Assembly: GCA_902521795.1 (NCBI GenBank)
Contig: CABYSX010000001.1
Coordinates: 62,001 to 126,000, forward strand
Origin: an uncultured Alphaproteobacteria bacterium
GTDB lineage: Bacteria > Pseudomonadota > Alphaproteobacteria > HIMB59
Direction of reading: 5' to 3'
DNA: 64,000 nucleotides
Position numbers and translations under genes: made by a program. Below the pieces are notes generated by a model. The model was not told the origin of the DNA, searched no databases, and worked only from the letters and a program-made list of their open reading frames with translations. Positions 30,068 through 38,248 of the stretch are shown here, piece by piece (the stretch's first letter is position 1; every line of letters starts with the position of its first letter).

Positions 30068-31435
30068 TTAGGAAGTTTGCAATATTCTAGTCAAAAGTTC
30101 AATATCTTCTGCTAAGTTAGGGTCATTAACCATAATTTCTTCAATAGTCTTAATAGCATGGATAACGGTAGTGTGGTCTCTGCCACCAAATTTTCTACCA
30201 ATTTCAGGTAAAGATCTGGTTGTAATTGATTTTGCTAAATACATAGCTACCTGTCTTGGACGCGCAACAGATCTTGATCTTCTAGGAGAATGCATATCTG
30301 AAAGTTTAATATTGTAATGCTCAACAACTTTCTTTTGGATTTCATCTATTGTAATTTTTCTAGAGTTAGTTCTAAGTAAATCTTTTAAAACATCTTTCAC
30401 AAGATCAACAGATATTTCAGAGTCTTGAATTGATGCATGAACAGCCAATCTATTTAAAGCACCTTCCATTTCTCTGACATTATTAGTAATTTTATTTGCT
30501 AAAAATTCCATCACTTCTTGTTTTAGTTGTAAAGATTTTTGCTCAGCCTTTGCTTGAAGGATACCTAATCGTAACTCGTAGGTTAAAGGGTGTATATCTG
30601 CAACTAATCCCCAACCTAATCTAGATTTTAATCTATCCTCTAAGCCGTCAAGATCTGCAGGTGATTTATCTGCTGAAATAATAATTTGTCTTTTTTTGTC
30701 AATTAAAGTGTTAAAAGTATGGAAAAATTCCTCTTGGGTATTATCTTTACCAATAATAAATTGCACATCATCTATCATAAGAACATCTACCGATCTGAAC
30801 TGTTCTTTAAAGCTCATAATATTTTTAAATCTGAGGGCTTTGATAAATTGATACATAAATTTCTCTGCAGTTAAATAAACAACATTTTTTTTTGGATTTC
30901 TTTTCTTTATGTTCCAAGCTACTGCATGCATTAAATGTGTTTTACCTAAACCAACACCTCCATACAAAAATAATGGATTAAAACTTACTACCTCTGATTG
31001 CGCAACTCGTTGCGCAGCTGCGTATGCTAGCTCATTGGGCTTTCCAACAATAAAATTATCAAAGGTAAATTTTGGATCTAATGGGGCAGAGATGTCATCG
31101 TAATATGTGTCTTCATCATCATCTTTATCTTCGTAGATTACTTCTGTGCCAGGAATAATGCGGTCATTATTCTCTTTTACGAGTATCGCTAATTTATCAA
31201 TACTGTGACCTTGGTCCATATAAGCTTTTTTGATAACTGAGGCATAGTTTTTTATTATCCAATCACGTAAAAATCTTGTTGGAACTGAAAGAGTGAGAGA
31301 GGTATCTATATGAGATTCAAAATAAATGGGTTTGATCCAATTTTGGAAGGTATCTTTGTCTAGAGACTTTTTTAATTCGGATGTTATCTTGGACCAGGAC
31401 ACATCTATGCCACCTTGATGCAGTTCGTCTTCCAC
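30068..31435 (-). CDS. dnaA: Chromosomal replication initiator DnaA
   Basis: The 455-residue AAA+ initiator. Visible are Walker A (YGGVGLGKTHL), Walker B (VLMIDDVQF), the arginine finger region and the DNA-binding domain ARPRQVAMYLAKS with GRDHTTVIHA. The start is GTG at 31435 behind AGGAAGG. That ribosome site can pair with an upstream CCTTC (minus strand; plus positions 31446-31450 and 31459-31463), so a small hairpin may limit translation. No DnaA-box cluster occurs in the 106 bases upstream, so the replication origin does not appear to be here. Confidence 0.98.
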   Translation of the reverse strand: MEDELHQGGIDVSWSKITSELKKSLDKDTFQNWIKPIYFESHIDTSLTLSVPTRFLRDWIIKNYASVIKKAYMDQGHSIDKLAILVKENNDRIIPGTEVIYEDKDDDEDTYYDDISAPLDPKFTFDNFIVGKPNELAYAAAQRVAQSEVVSFNPLFLYGGVGLGKTHLMHAVAWNIKKRNPKKNVVYLTAEKFMYQFIKALRFKNIMSFKEQFRSVDVLMIDDVQFIIGKDNTQEEFFHTFNTLIDKKRQIIISADKSPADLDGLEDRLKSRLGWGLVADIHPLTYELRLGILQAKAEQKSLQLKQEVMEFLANKITNNVREMEGALNRLAVHASIQDSEISVDLVKDVLKDLLRTNSRKITIDEIQKKVVEHYNIKLSDMHSPRRSRSVARPRQVAMYLAKSITTRSLPEIGRKFGGRDHTTVIHAIKTIEEIMVNDPNLAEDIELLTRILQTS

Positions 31436-31498
31436 TATGTATATTCCTTCCTCTAAACGAAGGCGTATTTAAACATAAAAAGTTAAAAAAGAAGAATA

Positions 31499-31516
31499 AA
31501 AAAAAACGTTTTTTTT
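31499..31516. repeat. Perfect A8-CG-T8 palindrome between rpsT and dnaA
   Basis: An 18-base perfect palindrome of A and T tracts around CG sits 25-43 bases after the rpsT stop and upstream of dnaA. It may be a weak terminator for rpsT, a bent-DNA element or a promoter UP-like tract. Function is unknown. Confidence 0.5.
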
Positions 31517-31541
31517 GAAAAAAATATCTTGAAAAAAAAAA

Positions 31542-31808
31542 TTATTTAGAAATTGCAGAAATATCTTTTTGGAGTTTGGAAATAGTTCTTGAGGCTTTGT
31601 TAAGGTGCATAATTTTCTTTTTAGTAGACTTATGCAAAACAGACATAACCATTTTTAATTTTTCCATTGATTCCTCTACTTTTTTATCTTTGATGAGTTT
31701 ATCAATTGCCTTCAATTGTGTTGAAACATTAGATTTTACTGCCTTGTTTACAGTTTTTTTTCTATCAGATTGACGAAGTCTTTTTTTTGCTGATTTATGT
31801 TGTGGCAT
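31542..31808 (-). CDS. rpsT: 30S ribosomal protein S20
   Basis: An 88-residue, very basic protein with the S20 opening MPQHKSAKKRLRQSDRK and C-terminal KKIMHLNKASRTISKLQ. S20 binds 16S rRNA early in small-subunit assembly. The gene lies between mutM and dnaA, the conserved alphaproteobacterial order. Confidence 0.96.
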   Translation of the reverse strand: MPQHKSAKKRLRQSDRKKTVNKAVKSNVSTQLKAIDKLIKDKKVEESMEKLKMVMSVLHKSTKKKIMHLNKASRTISKLQKDISAISK

Positions 31809-31867
31809 ATAAAAATATTGTTAACAGGTTATTCGTTTAATAACGTTAATAACTTATATAGATTTTT

Positions 31868-32686
31868 TTATTTTTGTAAAGCAGGCGAAAAAAAGGTCGA
31901 ACGACCATTTTGAATGATTTTTTTTATTTCATAGGATTTTTTTTTATAAATTACATGTTTCTTTTGGTAAACCTTAAACATACTCTGGAAACTTCCCAGT
32001 GTTCCGTCTGGAGATTTGTAATCATTTATAGATGATCCTCCGTTCTTCAATGATAATTTTAATACGAATTTGCAAGAGCTTATTAGCTGAGTCAATTCTG
32101 CTAAATTAAGAGAGTTTGTAAGCCTTAGAGGGCTTAATCTTGAATGAAAAAGTGCCTCGTTTGCATAAATATTTCCAATTCCTACTATCAAACTTTGATT
32201 AAGCAACGCCTGTTTCAAAGATACTTTTTTGCTAATGAATTTATTATATATTTCTTGAATCTTTACCTTATTAACTAATAGATCAGTGCCATAATTATTA
32301 AAAAAAATTTCTACCTCTTTTATATCCTCGAGTCTAAAAAACATGCCAAACCGACGAGGATCATTGAAGACTATTTTAAATTTATCAAATTGAAGAACGA
32401 CATGATCATGCTTCTCTTTTTTATAATTTTCATTTAAATAAAACTTTAATCTTCCACTCATTCCTAAATGAATTATTAAATAATTATCATTATCTAGTCT
32501 TATAACGATATATTTTGCAAAACGTTTTACAGATATAATTTTTCTCTGAGATATAGACTCAGTATCTTTAAATTTTAAATTTTTTCTTAATTTTTTTTGT
32601 GACTTACTAATGGAAATAATTTTTTTTCCTTTAACTTTTGAGGTTAAATATCTTATTGTAGTTTCTACTTCAGGTAATTCAGGCAT
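31868..32686 (-). CDS. mutM: Formamidopyrimidine-DNA glycosylase with a zincless finger
   Basis: MutM removes 8-oxoguanine and nicks the site. The start is fixed by the catalytic N-terminus MPELPEVETT (Pro2, Glu3). HLGMSGRLKF and the helix-two-turn-helix region (QSLIVGIGNIYANEALF) are present in 272 residues. The C-terminal finger, which normally carries four zinc-binding cysteines, has none: the equivalent reads KKHVIYKKKSYEI then NGRSTFFSPALQK. The Arg of the finger turn is kept, so the fold may persist without metal, as in NEIL1. Its start codon overlaps the divergent ubiE start. Confidence 0.93.
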   Translation of the reverse strand: MPELPEVETTIRYLTSKVKGKKIISISKSQKKLRKNLKFKDTESISQRKIISVKRFAKYIVIRLDNDNYLIIHLGMSGRLKFYLNENYKKEKHDHVVLQFDKFKIVFNDPRRFGMFFRLEDIKEVEIFFNNYGTDLLVNKVKIQEIYNKFISKKVSLKQALLNQSLIVGIGNIYANEALFHSRLSPLRLTNSLNLAELTQLISSCKFVLKLSLKNGGSSINDYKSPDGTLGSFQSMFKVYQKKHVIYKKKSYEIKKIIQNGRSTFFSPALQK

Positions 32687-33386
32687 GATGTCTAAAAATA
32701 GTTCAAATCAATATAATATTACAGATATTTTTGAAAATGTATCTCATGCAAAATATGACTTAATGAATGATGTTATGAGTCTAGGCATACATAGACTTTG
32801 GAAAAGATATTTTGTAGATCTTGTCTCATCGAAACATAACGCAAATAAAAAAATTTTAGATATAGCAAGTGGTAGTGGGGATATCTTCAATTTACTACCT
32901 TTAACAAAAAATCTTTATGCAATAGACCCTGTCTCTGAAATGCACAATATATCTCGAAAAAAAAATAAATCTAAAAATATTAATTACCAAGTAGGATATG
33001 CAGAAAACCTACCATACAGGAAAAATTTTTTTCAAACGATAACTTGTACTTACGGTGTGAGAAATTTTAAAAATCGAAAAGATGGCTTTACTGAGATCTA
33101 TAGATGCTTAGAAAAAAATGGTTATTTTTTAATTATGGAATTTGGCATACCAAAAAGAGATTTACTAAAAAAACCATATAAAAACTTTTTAAAATATGTT
33201 TTGCCTTTTACTGGGAGTATCGTCGCTCATGATAGACACAGTTATAAATACTTAGCTGAGAGTATTATTTCTTTTCCCTCTCAAATTAGTCTTGTGAATG
33301 AGCTGAAAAATATTGGTTTTTCTCATGTAAAAACTATTGATTTCATTTCTGGGGCGAACAGCATATATATATTGCAGAAAAAATGA
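32685..33386 (+). CDS. ubiE: Demethylmenaquinone/2-polyprenyl-6-methoxybenzoquinol C-methyltransferase
   Basis: UbiE methylates the quinone ring in ubiquinone synthesis. SAM-binding and family motifs are visible: YDLMNDVMSLGIHRLWKR, ILDIASGSGDIF and TYGVRNFKNR. An upstream in-frame ATG (32610) lies antisense in mutM and would add sequence absent from the family; the ATG pair at 32685/32688 fits UbiE proteins. The start overlaps the mutM start codon head to head. The glycine-rich loop has Ser for the usual second Gly. coaC overlaps its 3' end by 4 bases. Confidence 0.93.
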   Translation: MMSKNSSNQYNITDIFENVSHAKYDLMNDVMSLGIHRLWKRYFVDLVSSKHNANKKILDIASGSGDIFNLLPLTKNLYAIDPVSEMHNISRKKNKSKNINYQVGYAENLPYRKNFFQTITCTYGVRNFKNRKDGFTEIYRCLEKNGYFLIMEFGIPKRDLLKKPYKNFLKYVLPFTGSIVAHDRHSYKYLAESIISFPSQISLVNELKNIGFSHVKTIDFISGANSIYILQKK

Positions 33387-33901
33387 AAATATTGATCATT
33401 ATTACAGGAAGTGTTGGCTGCTACAAGTCTTTAGATTTAATTCGTGAATGCCAAAAAAAATCAATTGACTATGAAGTTGTTGCAACAAAAAATACATTTG
33501 AATTTATTTCTAAATTATTACTTGAAACAATTTGTAATAAACAAGTTTATTCTGAACTTTTTGATTTAGATATGGAAAAAAAAATTGGACATATAAAATT
33601 AGCTCGAGATAATTCTCATATTATTGTTTACCCTGCAACAGCTAATATTATTTCTAAATTTGCAAAGGGTTTTTGTGATGATCTTGCGTTGACATGTATG
33701 ATTGCAGCAAACAAACCTATATATTTTGCTCCTGCTATGAACAAAGAAATGTGGGCTAATCCTATTATTCAAAATAATGTGGACTATTTAAAGAAAATTG
33801 GTCATCAGTTTATTGGACCTGATGACGGCTCTTTAGCATGTGGTGAGTATGGAAGTGGTCGATTAGTTGACCCTGGCGAAATACTAAATCAACTTAAATA
33901 A
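33383..33901 (+). CDS. coaC: Phosphopantothenoylcysteine decarboxylase, separate CoaC domain
   Basis: A 172-residue flavoprotein equal to the N-terminal half of bifunctional CoaBC. Seen: ITGSVGCYKSLDLIR, the FMN/active-site segment YPATANIISKFAKG, the PAMNKEMW motif and the substrate-binding Cys in DGSLACGEYGSGRL. It decarboxylates 4'-phosphopantothenoylcysteine in coenzyme A synthesis. A TAA stop ends it exactly at the normal domain border and the CoaB half follows in the same frame with an adjacent GTG, so the usual fusion has been divided by one stop codon. Confidence 0.9.
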   Translation: MKILIIITGSVGCYKSLDLIRECQKKSIDYEVVATKNTFEFISKLLLETICNKQVYSELFDLDMEKKIGHIKLARDNSHIIVYPATANIISKFAKGFCDDLALTCMIAANKPIYFAPAMNKEMWANPIIQNNVDYLKKIGHQFIGPDDGSLACGEYGSGRLVDPGEILNQLK

Positions 33902-34540
33902 GTGAAAAAAGCTTTAATAACCATTGGTTCTACTCGAGAGTATATTGATCCGGTAAGATATATCTCTAATGAGTCATCGGGTCGGCAAGGTATGGCCTTA
34001 ATAAAAAGTCTTTTAAAATCTAATTATAAAATTATTTGTTTACATGGATATATTCAAGTTAAACAAATAGTTTCAAAAAATGTTAAATATATTTTTACTT
34101 CCAGTGCTAAAGATATGTTAAAAGAAGCAAAAAAATATAAGTCAGTAGATTTAGGAATTTTTAATGCAGCGGTTAGTGACTATAAAGTTGAAAAATATAG
34201 TAAAGTGAAAATAAAAAAAAATAATGGCTTATCTTTGAAACTTATTAACAATCCTGATGTTTTAAAATCAATGTCGACTGGAAAAAATAAACCTAAGATT
34301 ACAGTTGGATTTGCTTATGAAACTAACAATGTATTGCAGAATGCAAAAAAAAAGCTATTGAGCAAAAATTGTGATTTTATTGTTTTAAACTATCCAACAC
34401 CTAAAAATAAAATTTTTAATACCAACTATAACAATGGTATTTTAATTGGGAGATCGGGTGCCTCATTAAAAATAGGTAGTGTTAGTAAAACAATTTTTGC
34501 TGATAAAATAGTTAAATATCTTAAAAATATTAAAGCTTAA
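33902..34540 (+). CDS. coaB: Phosphopantothenate-cysteine ligase, separate CoaB domain
   Basis: A 212-residue protein equal to the C-terminal half of CoaBC, joining phosphopantothenate and cysteine with CTP. The opening ITIGSTREYIDPVRYISN and ESSGRQGMAL are conserved, as are NAAVSDYK and the lysine-rich KIKKNNG loop with NPDVL. It starts with GTG immediately after the coaC TAA and in the same frame, without a ribosome site of its own, so re-initiation or stop read-through would supply it. dut follows after one base. Confidence 0.9.
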   Translation: MKKALITIGSTREYIDPVRYISNESSGRQGMALIKSLLKSNYKIICLHGYIQVKQIVSKNVKYIFTSSAKDMLKEAKKYKSVDLGIFNAAVSDYKVEKYSKVKIKKNNGLSLKLINNPDVLKSMSTGKNKPKITVGFAYETNNVLQNAKKKLLSKNCDFIVLNYPTPKNKIFNTNYNNGILIGRSGASLKIGSVSKTIFADKIVKYLKNIKA

Positions 34541-34541
34541 T

Positions 34542-34985
34542 ATGGTTGATATTAAAGTAAAAAAAATAGATGACAGTGTCGATCTTCCAGCTTACGAGAC
34601 ATCGTCAAGCGCTGGGATGGATATTAGAGCATTCCTACCAGATGGGAATGTTGATATCGCCCCTCAACAAACAAAACTAATTGGGACAGGGTTGATTTTT
34701 GAAATACCTGATGGTCTCGAGGTTCAGATCAGACCTCGAAGTGGATTGGCACTAAAAAACTCAATTACTGTTTTAAATAGCCCAGGGACCATTGATGCAG
34801 ATTATAGAGGTGAAATAAAAGTGATTTTAATTAATCATGGATCGAACAATTTTGAAGTTACCAATAAAATGAGAATTGCACAAATGGTTGTGACAAGATA
34901 TGAAAAGATTAATTTTAAGTTAGTAAGCGATTTAAATACAACAAAGAGAGGAAGTGGTGGTTTTGGGTCAACAGGAACAAAGTGA
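34542..34985 (+). CDS. dut: dUTP diphosphatase
   Basis: A trimeric-type dUTPase of 147 residues. All five motifs are visible: SAGMDIRA, PRSGLALK, NSPGTIDADYRGEI, MRIAQMV and the C-terminal [10 protein letters not shown]. It hydrolyses dUTP to dUMP, protecting DNA from uracil. The position after coaB matches many proteobacteria. Its last 32 bases overlap the longest frame of the ThiF-like gene. Confidence 0.97.
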   Translation: MVDIKVKKIDDSVDLPAYETSSSAGMDIRAFLPDGNVDIAPQQTKLIGTGLIFEIPDGLEVQIRPRSGLALKNSITVLNSPGTIDADYRGEIKVILINHGSNNFEVTNKMRIAQMVVTRYEKINFKLVSDLNTTKRGSGGFGSTGTK

Positions 34986-35706
34986 TAAACTGATAGAGGA
35001 ATTTGGAAGACAAATTCTAGTTCCTGGTATTGATGAAGCAGGACAACTTAATATCTCGAAAAAAAAGGTTTGTATAATTGGATTAGGTGCCTTAGGAACA
35101 GTTGCATCACAATATCTTGTTCGAGCTGGTGTTGGTGAGATACATCTCATTGACCACGATAAAATTGAAAAGTCAAATTTGCATCGTCAGATAAATTATG
35201 ATCTAAATGACATTGGAAAGTCAAAATCAAAAATCTCAAAACATAAACTTAAGAGTGTTAATAATACGACGATAATTAAAGAGCATTCATTAAATTTTAA
35301 GTCTTTTATTGAAGAAAATCCAAAAATTAAATTTGATTTAATATTTGATTGCACTGATAACCATCAAAACAAAATTTTTTCTTCAAGATTTTCTAAAATA
35401 AACAAGATATCTTTTGTATCTATCTCAATTAACTCATCAGAGGGCATTTATTTTTCACAAGACTATCAAGAAAATAATTCAACATGTTTTGAGTGTCTTT
35501 TTCCATATGCTGATCAGAATCACCGCTGTTTGAACAGTGCTATGATTGGACCAGTTGCAGGTTTTGTTACTAGTTTTGCTTGTATGAAAATTCTATTTGC
35601 TCTTGCAAAAAATAAAACTCAATTGGTGAATGAAATCAGCTTGATAGACCTTTTGACTTCAGACATAAACAAACTACAATTGGATAACAAAGACTGTCCT
35701 CACTAA
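34954..35706 (+). CDS. ThiF/MoeB/HesA-family E1-like adenylyltransferase
   Basis: A 250-residue E1-like enzyme that activates the C-terminus of a sulfur-carrier protein (ThiS or MoaD type) for thiamine or molybdopterin synthesis. The nucleotide site [25 protein letters not shown] and the DCTDN motif are present. A first metal-type CxxC (CFECLF) is visible, but the second pair is reduced to CPH at the very end. Possible starts are GTG 34954, GTG 34957 or TTG 34963; AGAGGA at 34947-34952 suits the latter two. Partner carrier genes are not in the window, so the pathway is open. Confidence 0.85.
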   Translation: MVVLGQQEQSDKLIEEFGRQILVPGIDEAGQLNISKKKVCIIGLGALGTVASQYLVRAGVGEIHLIDHDKIEKSNLHRQINYDLNDIGKSKSKISKHKLKSVNNTTIIKEHSLNFKSFIEENPKIKFDLIFDCTDNHQNKIFSSRFSKINKISFVSISINSSEGIYFSQDYQENNSTCFECLFPYADQNHRCLNSAMIGPVAGFVTSFACMKILFALAKNKTQLVNEISLIDLLTSDINKLQLDNKDCPH

Positions 35707-35707
35707 T

Positions 35708-36223
35708 ATGAACACATTTACACCCCAATCTAGTTATAGTTATGAAGAGATTATTGAATGTGGAAAAGGGAATTTATTTGGAGAAGGGAATGCTCAACTA
35801 CCCGCTCCACCCATGCTTATGTTTGACCGAATTACTAAAGTTAATAAGGATGGTGGGGTCCATGGAAAAGGCGAAATAACCGCTGAACTCGATATTAATG
35901 CTGATTTATGGTTTTTTAAGTGTCATTTTTTAGGGGATCCTGTTATGCCTGGATGCTTGGGTCTTGACGCTTTATGGCAAATGTTAGGTTTTTATTTAGG
36001 TTGGCTTGGATACCCTGGAAAGGGTCGTGCTCTAGGAGTTGGGGAAATCAAATTTGTGGAAGAAATAAAACCAGATAAAGAATTAATTGAATATAAAGTT
36101 AGTTTAAAAAAATCTTTAAATAAAAAAGGCCTTTCAATTGGTTATGGAGATGGACAAATAATACACAAAGAAAAAATAATATATCACGCTAATGATTTAA
36201 GAGTGGGTTTGTTTAATGAGTAA
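35708..36223 (+). CDS. fabA: 3-hydroxydecanoyl-ACP dehydratase/isomerase
   Basis: FabA introduces the double bond of unsaturated fatty acids in the anaerobic pathway. In this 171-residue protein the catalytic His73 ([12 protein letters not shown]) and Asp87 ([10 protein letters not shown]) are in the usual places. It overlaps fabB by 8 bases and begins the fabA-fabB-fabI operon, so both steps specific for unsaturated acids and an enoyl reductase are made together. Confidence 0.97.
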   Translation: MNTFTPQSSYSYEEIIECGKGNLFGEGNAQLPAPPMLMFDRITKVNKDGGVHGKGEITAELDINADLWFFKCHFLGDPVMPGCLGLDALWQMLGFYLGWLGYPGKGRALGVGEIKFVEEIKPDKELIEYKVSLKKSLNKKGLSIGYGDGQIIHKEKIIYHANDLRVGLFNE

Positions 36224-37433
36224 CAAAAGAGTTGTCATTACAGGATACGGTATAGTTTCTTGTATAGGCGATAACAAAAAAGAGGTTTTGCAAAGTTTAA
36301 AAGATGTGAAGTCGGGTATAAGTCATTGTGAAGAATATGAAGAGCTTGGGATGAGGAGTCACGTACATGGCAAACCTAAAATAAATATTGAAGAAAATGT
36401 AGATAGAAAAATCTTACGTTTTATGGGTGAAGGTGCTGCTTATAATTATATTGCAATGAAAGAGGCAATTGAACACTCAGGACTTGATGAAACTCTCATA
36501 TCAAACGTTAATACCGGATTAGTGATGGGGTCTGGTGGTCCATCAACATTTCAATTACAACAAGCATTTGATATAGCAAGAGAAAAAGGTGTTAAAAAAA
36601 TTGGACCATATATGGTTACAAGAACAATGGCATCAGGAAATTCTGCTACCTTGGCAACTCCTTTTAAAATTAAAGGTGTTAATTACTCTATCAGCTCAGC
36701 ATGCTCGACAAGTTTGCATTGCATTGGCAACGCTTACGATCTTATTAGGCATGGACAACAAGAGATTGTATTTGCTGGTGGTGGAGAAGAAACGCATTGG
36801 ACAATGTCAATTTTATTTGACGCTATGGGAGCGCTTTCAAGCAAATATAATGAAACTCCCGAGGTTGCCTCCCGAGCGTATGACTCTTCTAGAGATGGCT
36901 TTGTCATTGGAGGAGGTGCAGGCGTTTTAGTAGTCGAAAGTCTTGATAGTGCTAAAGCAAGAGGTGCGAATATTGTAGCGGAAATTCAAGGTTTTGGTCA
37001 AACATCAGATGGATATGACATGGTTCAACCCTCCGGAGAAGGGGCCGTAAGATGTATGAATATGGCAACTCAGGGAAGGCCGGTTGATTATATTAATGCT
37101 CATGGAACCTCCACCCCTGTGGGAGACATGATTGAATTAAAAGGTATAAGAGAAGTTTTTGGTGATAATGTTCCTCCAACAAGTTCCACAAAGTCCTTAA
37201 CTGGTCATTCACTTGGTGCTACTGGCGTACAGGAAGCTGTTTACTCTCTTTTAATGATGGAAAATGATTTTATGGTTGAGTCCGCTAATATTACAAACCT
37301 AGATGAAAAGGCTGAAGGAATGAATATTCTTCGAGAGAATAAAAATGATGTTAAAATTAATTCTATCCTATCAAATAGTTTTGGTTTTGGTGGAACCAAT
37401 GCCTCTATCTATCTAACTAGTTATAATGACTAA
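36216..37433 (+). CDS. fabB: 3-oxoacyl-ACP synthase I
   Basis: A 405-residue beta-ketoacyl synthase that elongates the cis-3-decenoyl intermediate made by FabA. The active-site triad is Cys in [12 protein letters not shown], His in [12 protein letters not shown] and His in [11 protein letters not shown]; the C-terminal [11 protein letters not shown] is also conserved. Adjacent fabA distinguishes it from FabF. It overlaps both neighbours by 8 bases. Confidence 0.97.
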   Translation: MSNKRVVITGYGIVSCIGDNKKEVLQSLKDVKSGISHCEEYEELGMRSHVHGKPKINIEENVDRKILRFMGEGAAYNYIAMKEAIEHSGLDETLISNVNTGLVMGSGGPSTFQLQQAFDIAREKGVKKIGPYMVTRTMASGNSATLATPFKIKGVNYSISSACSTSLHCIGNAYDLIRHGQQEIVFAGGGEETHWTMSILFDAMGALSSKYNETPEVASRAYDSSRDGFVIGGGAGVLVVESLDSAKARGANIVAEIQGFGQTSDGYDMVQPSGEGAVRCMNMATQGRPVDYINAHGTSTPVGDMIELKGIREVFGDNVPPTSSTKSLTGHSLGATGVQEAVYSLLMMENDFMVESANITNLDEKAEGMNILRENKNDVKINSILSNSFGFGGTNASIYLTSYND

Positions 37434-38202
37434 GATTTTAGAGGGTAAAAAGGGATTAGTTGTAGGCATCGCTAATGATCACTCTATTGCTTGGGGTATA
37501 GCAAAGTCTTTAAGTGATGAGGGTGCAAGTATGTACTTAACTTATCAAAATGACTCTATAAAAAAAAGAGTTGAGCCCCTGTCTGAGAAAATTAATTGCC
37601 TTGGAATTATGCCTTGTGATGTATCTGACACCTCCTCTCTTGAAAGTGTTCGTGATGGAATTAATGGAAATATTGATTTTTTTGTTCATGCTGTCGCATA
37701 TTCAGATAAAAATGAACTGTCTGGAAAGTATTTAAATACTTCCAAAGAAAACTTTCTCAAAACTCTACATATTTCTGCATACTCTTTAACCGAGATGATA
37801 AGATTGTTCTCCCCAAAGATGAACGACGGTGCTTCTATCATGGCACTAACTTATTATGGATCAACAAGATATATGCAAAGTTATAATGTAATGGGCGTTG
37901 CAAAGGCTGCGTTAGAAACTTCGATTAAGTATCTTTCTGTTGATATGGGTGATAGAGGAATAAGGGTTAATGCGATTTCAGCAGGCCCAATGAGAACTCT
38001 AGCGGGCGCTGTTATTAATAAATCAAGAAAGATATATAATTATACAATTGAAAACTCCCCTATCAAAAAACCATTATCGTTAGAGGATATCGGTAAGTCA
38101 TCAGTTTACTTGATGAGTGACCTCTCAAAAGGTGTTACTGGAGAGATACTTTATGTAGATAATGGATATAATAATGTAGGGATGAGCATCCAAGATTTAT
38201 AA
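37426..38202 (+). CDS. fabI: Enoyl-ACP reductase (NADH)
   Basis: A short-chain dehydrogenase of 258 residues that completes each fatty-acid elongation cycle. FabI hallmarks are the opening [17 protein letters not shown], the Tyr-x6-Lys pair in [12 protein letters not shown], and [14 protein letters not shown]. It is the last gene of the fab operon and is convergent with pnp, separated by a hairpin at 38209-38238. This is the usual target of triclosan-type inhibitors. Confidence 0.96.
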   Translation: MTKILEGKKGLVVGIANDHSIAWGIAKSLSDEGASMYLTYQNDSIKKRVEPLSEKINCLGIMPCDVSDTSSLESVRDGINGNIDFFVHAVAYSDKNELSGKYLNTSKENFLKTLHISAYSLTEMIRLFSPKMNDGASIMALTYYGSTRYMQSYNVMGVAKAALETSIKYLSVDMGDRGIRVNAISAGPMRTLAGAVINKSRKIYNYTIENSPIKKPLSLEDIGKSSVYLMSDLSKGVTGEILYVDNGYNNVGMSIQDL

Positions 38203-38208
38203 AACTAA

Positions 38209-38238
38209 TAGCGCAGATAGATTTAAATGTCTGCGCTA
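38209..38238. terminator. Hairpin between convergent fabI and pnp
   Basis: TAGCGCAGA pairs perfectly with TCTGCGCTA around a 12-base region that can add two more pairs. Short T-rich tracts follow on both strands, so it probably terminates transcripts from both sides, though neither tract is a strong poly-T run. Confidence 0.7.
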
Positions 38239-38248
38239 GAAATAAATT

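Noticed and set aside
36589..36930. A 113-codon frame overlapping fabB in another frame
   Set aside because: fabB is intact with all catalytic residues here; the second frame is a by-product.
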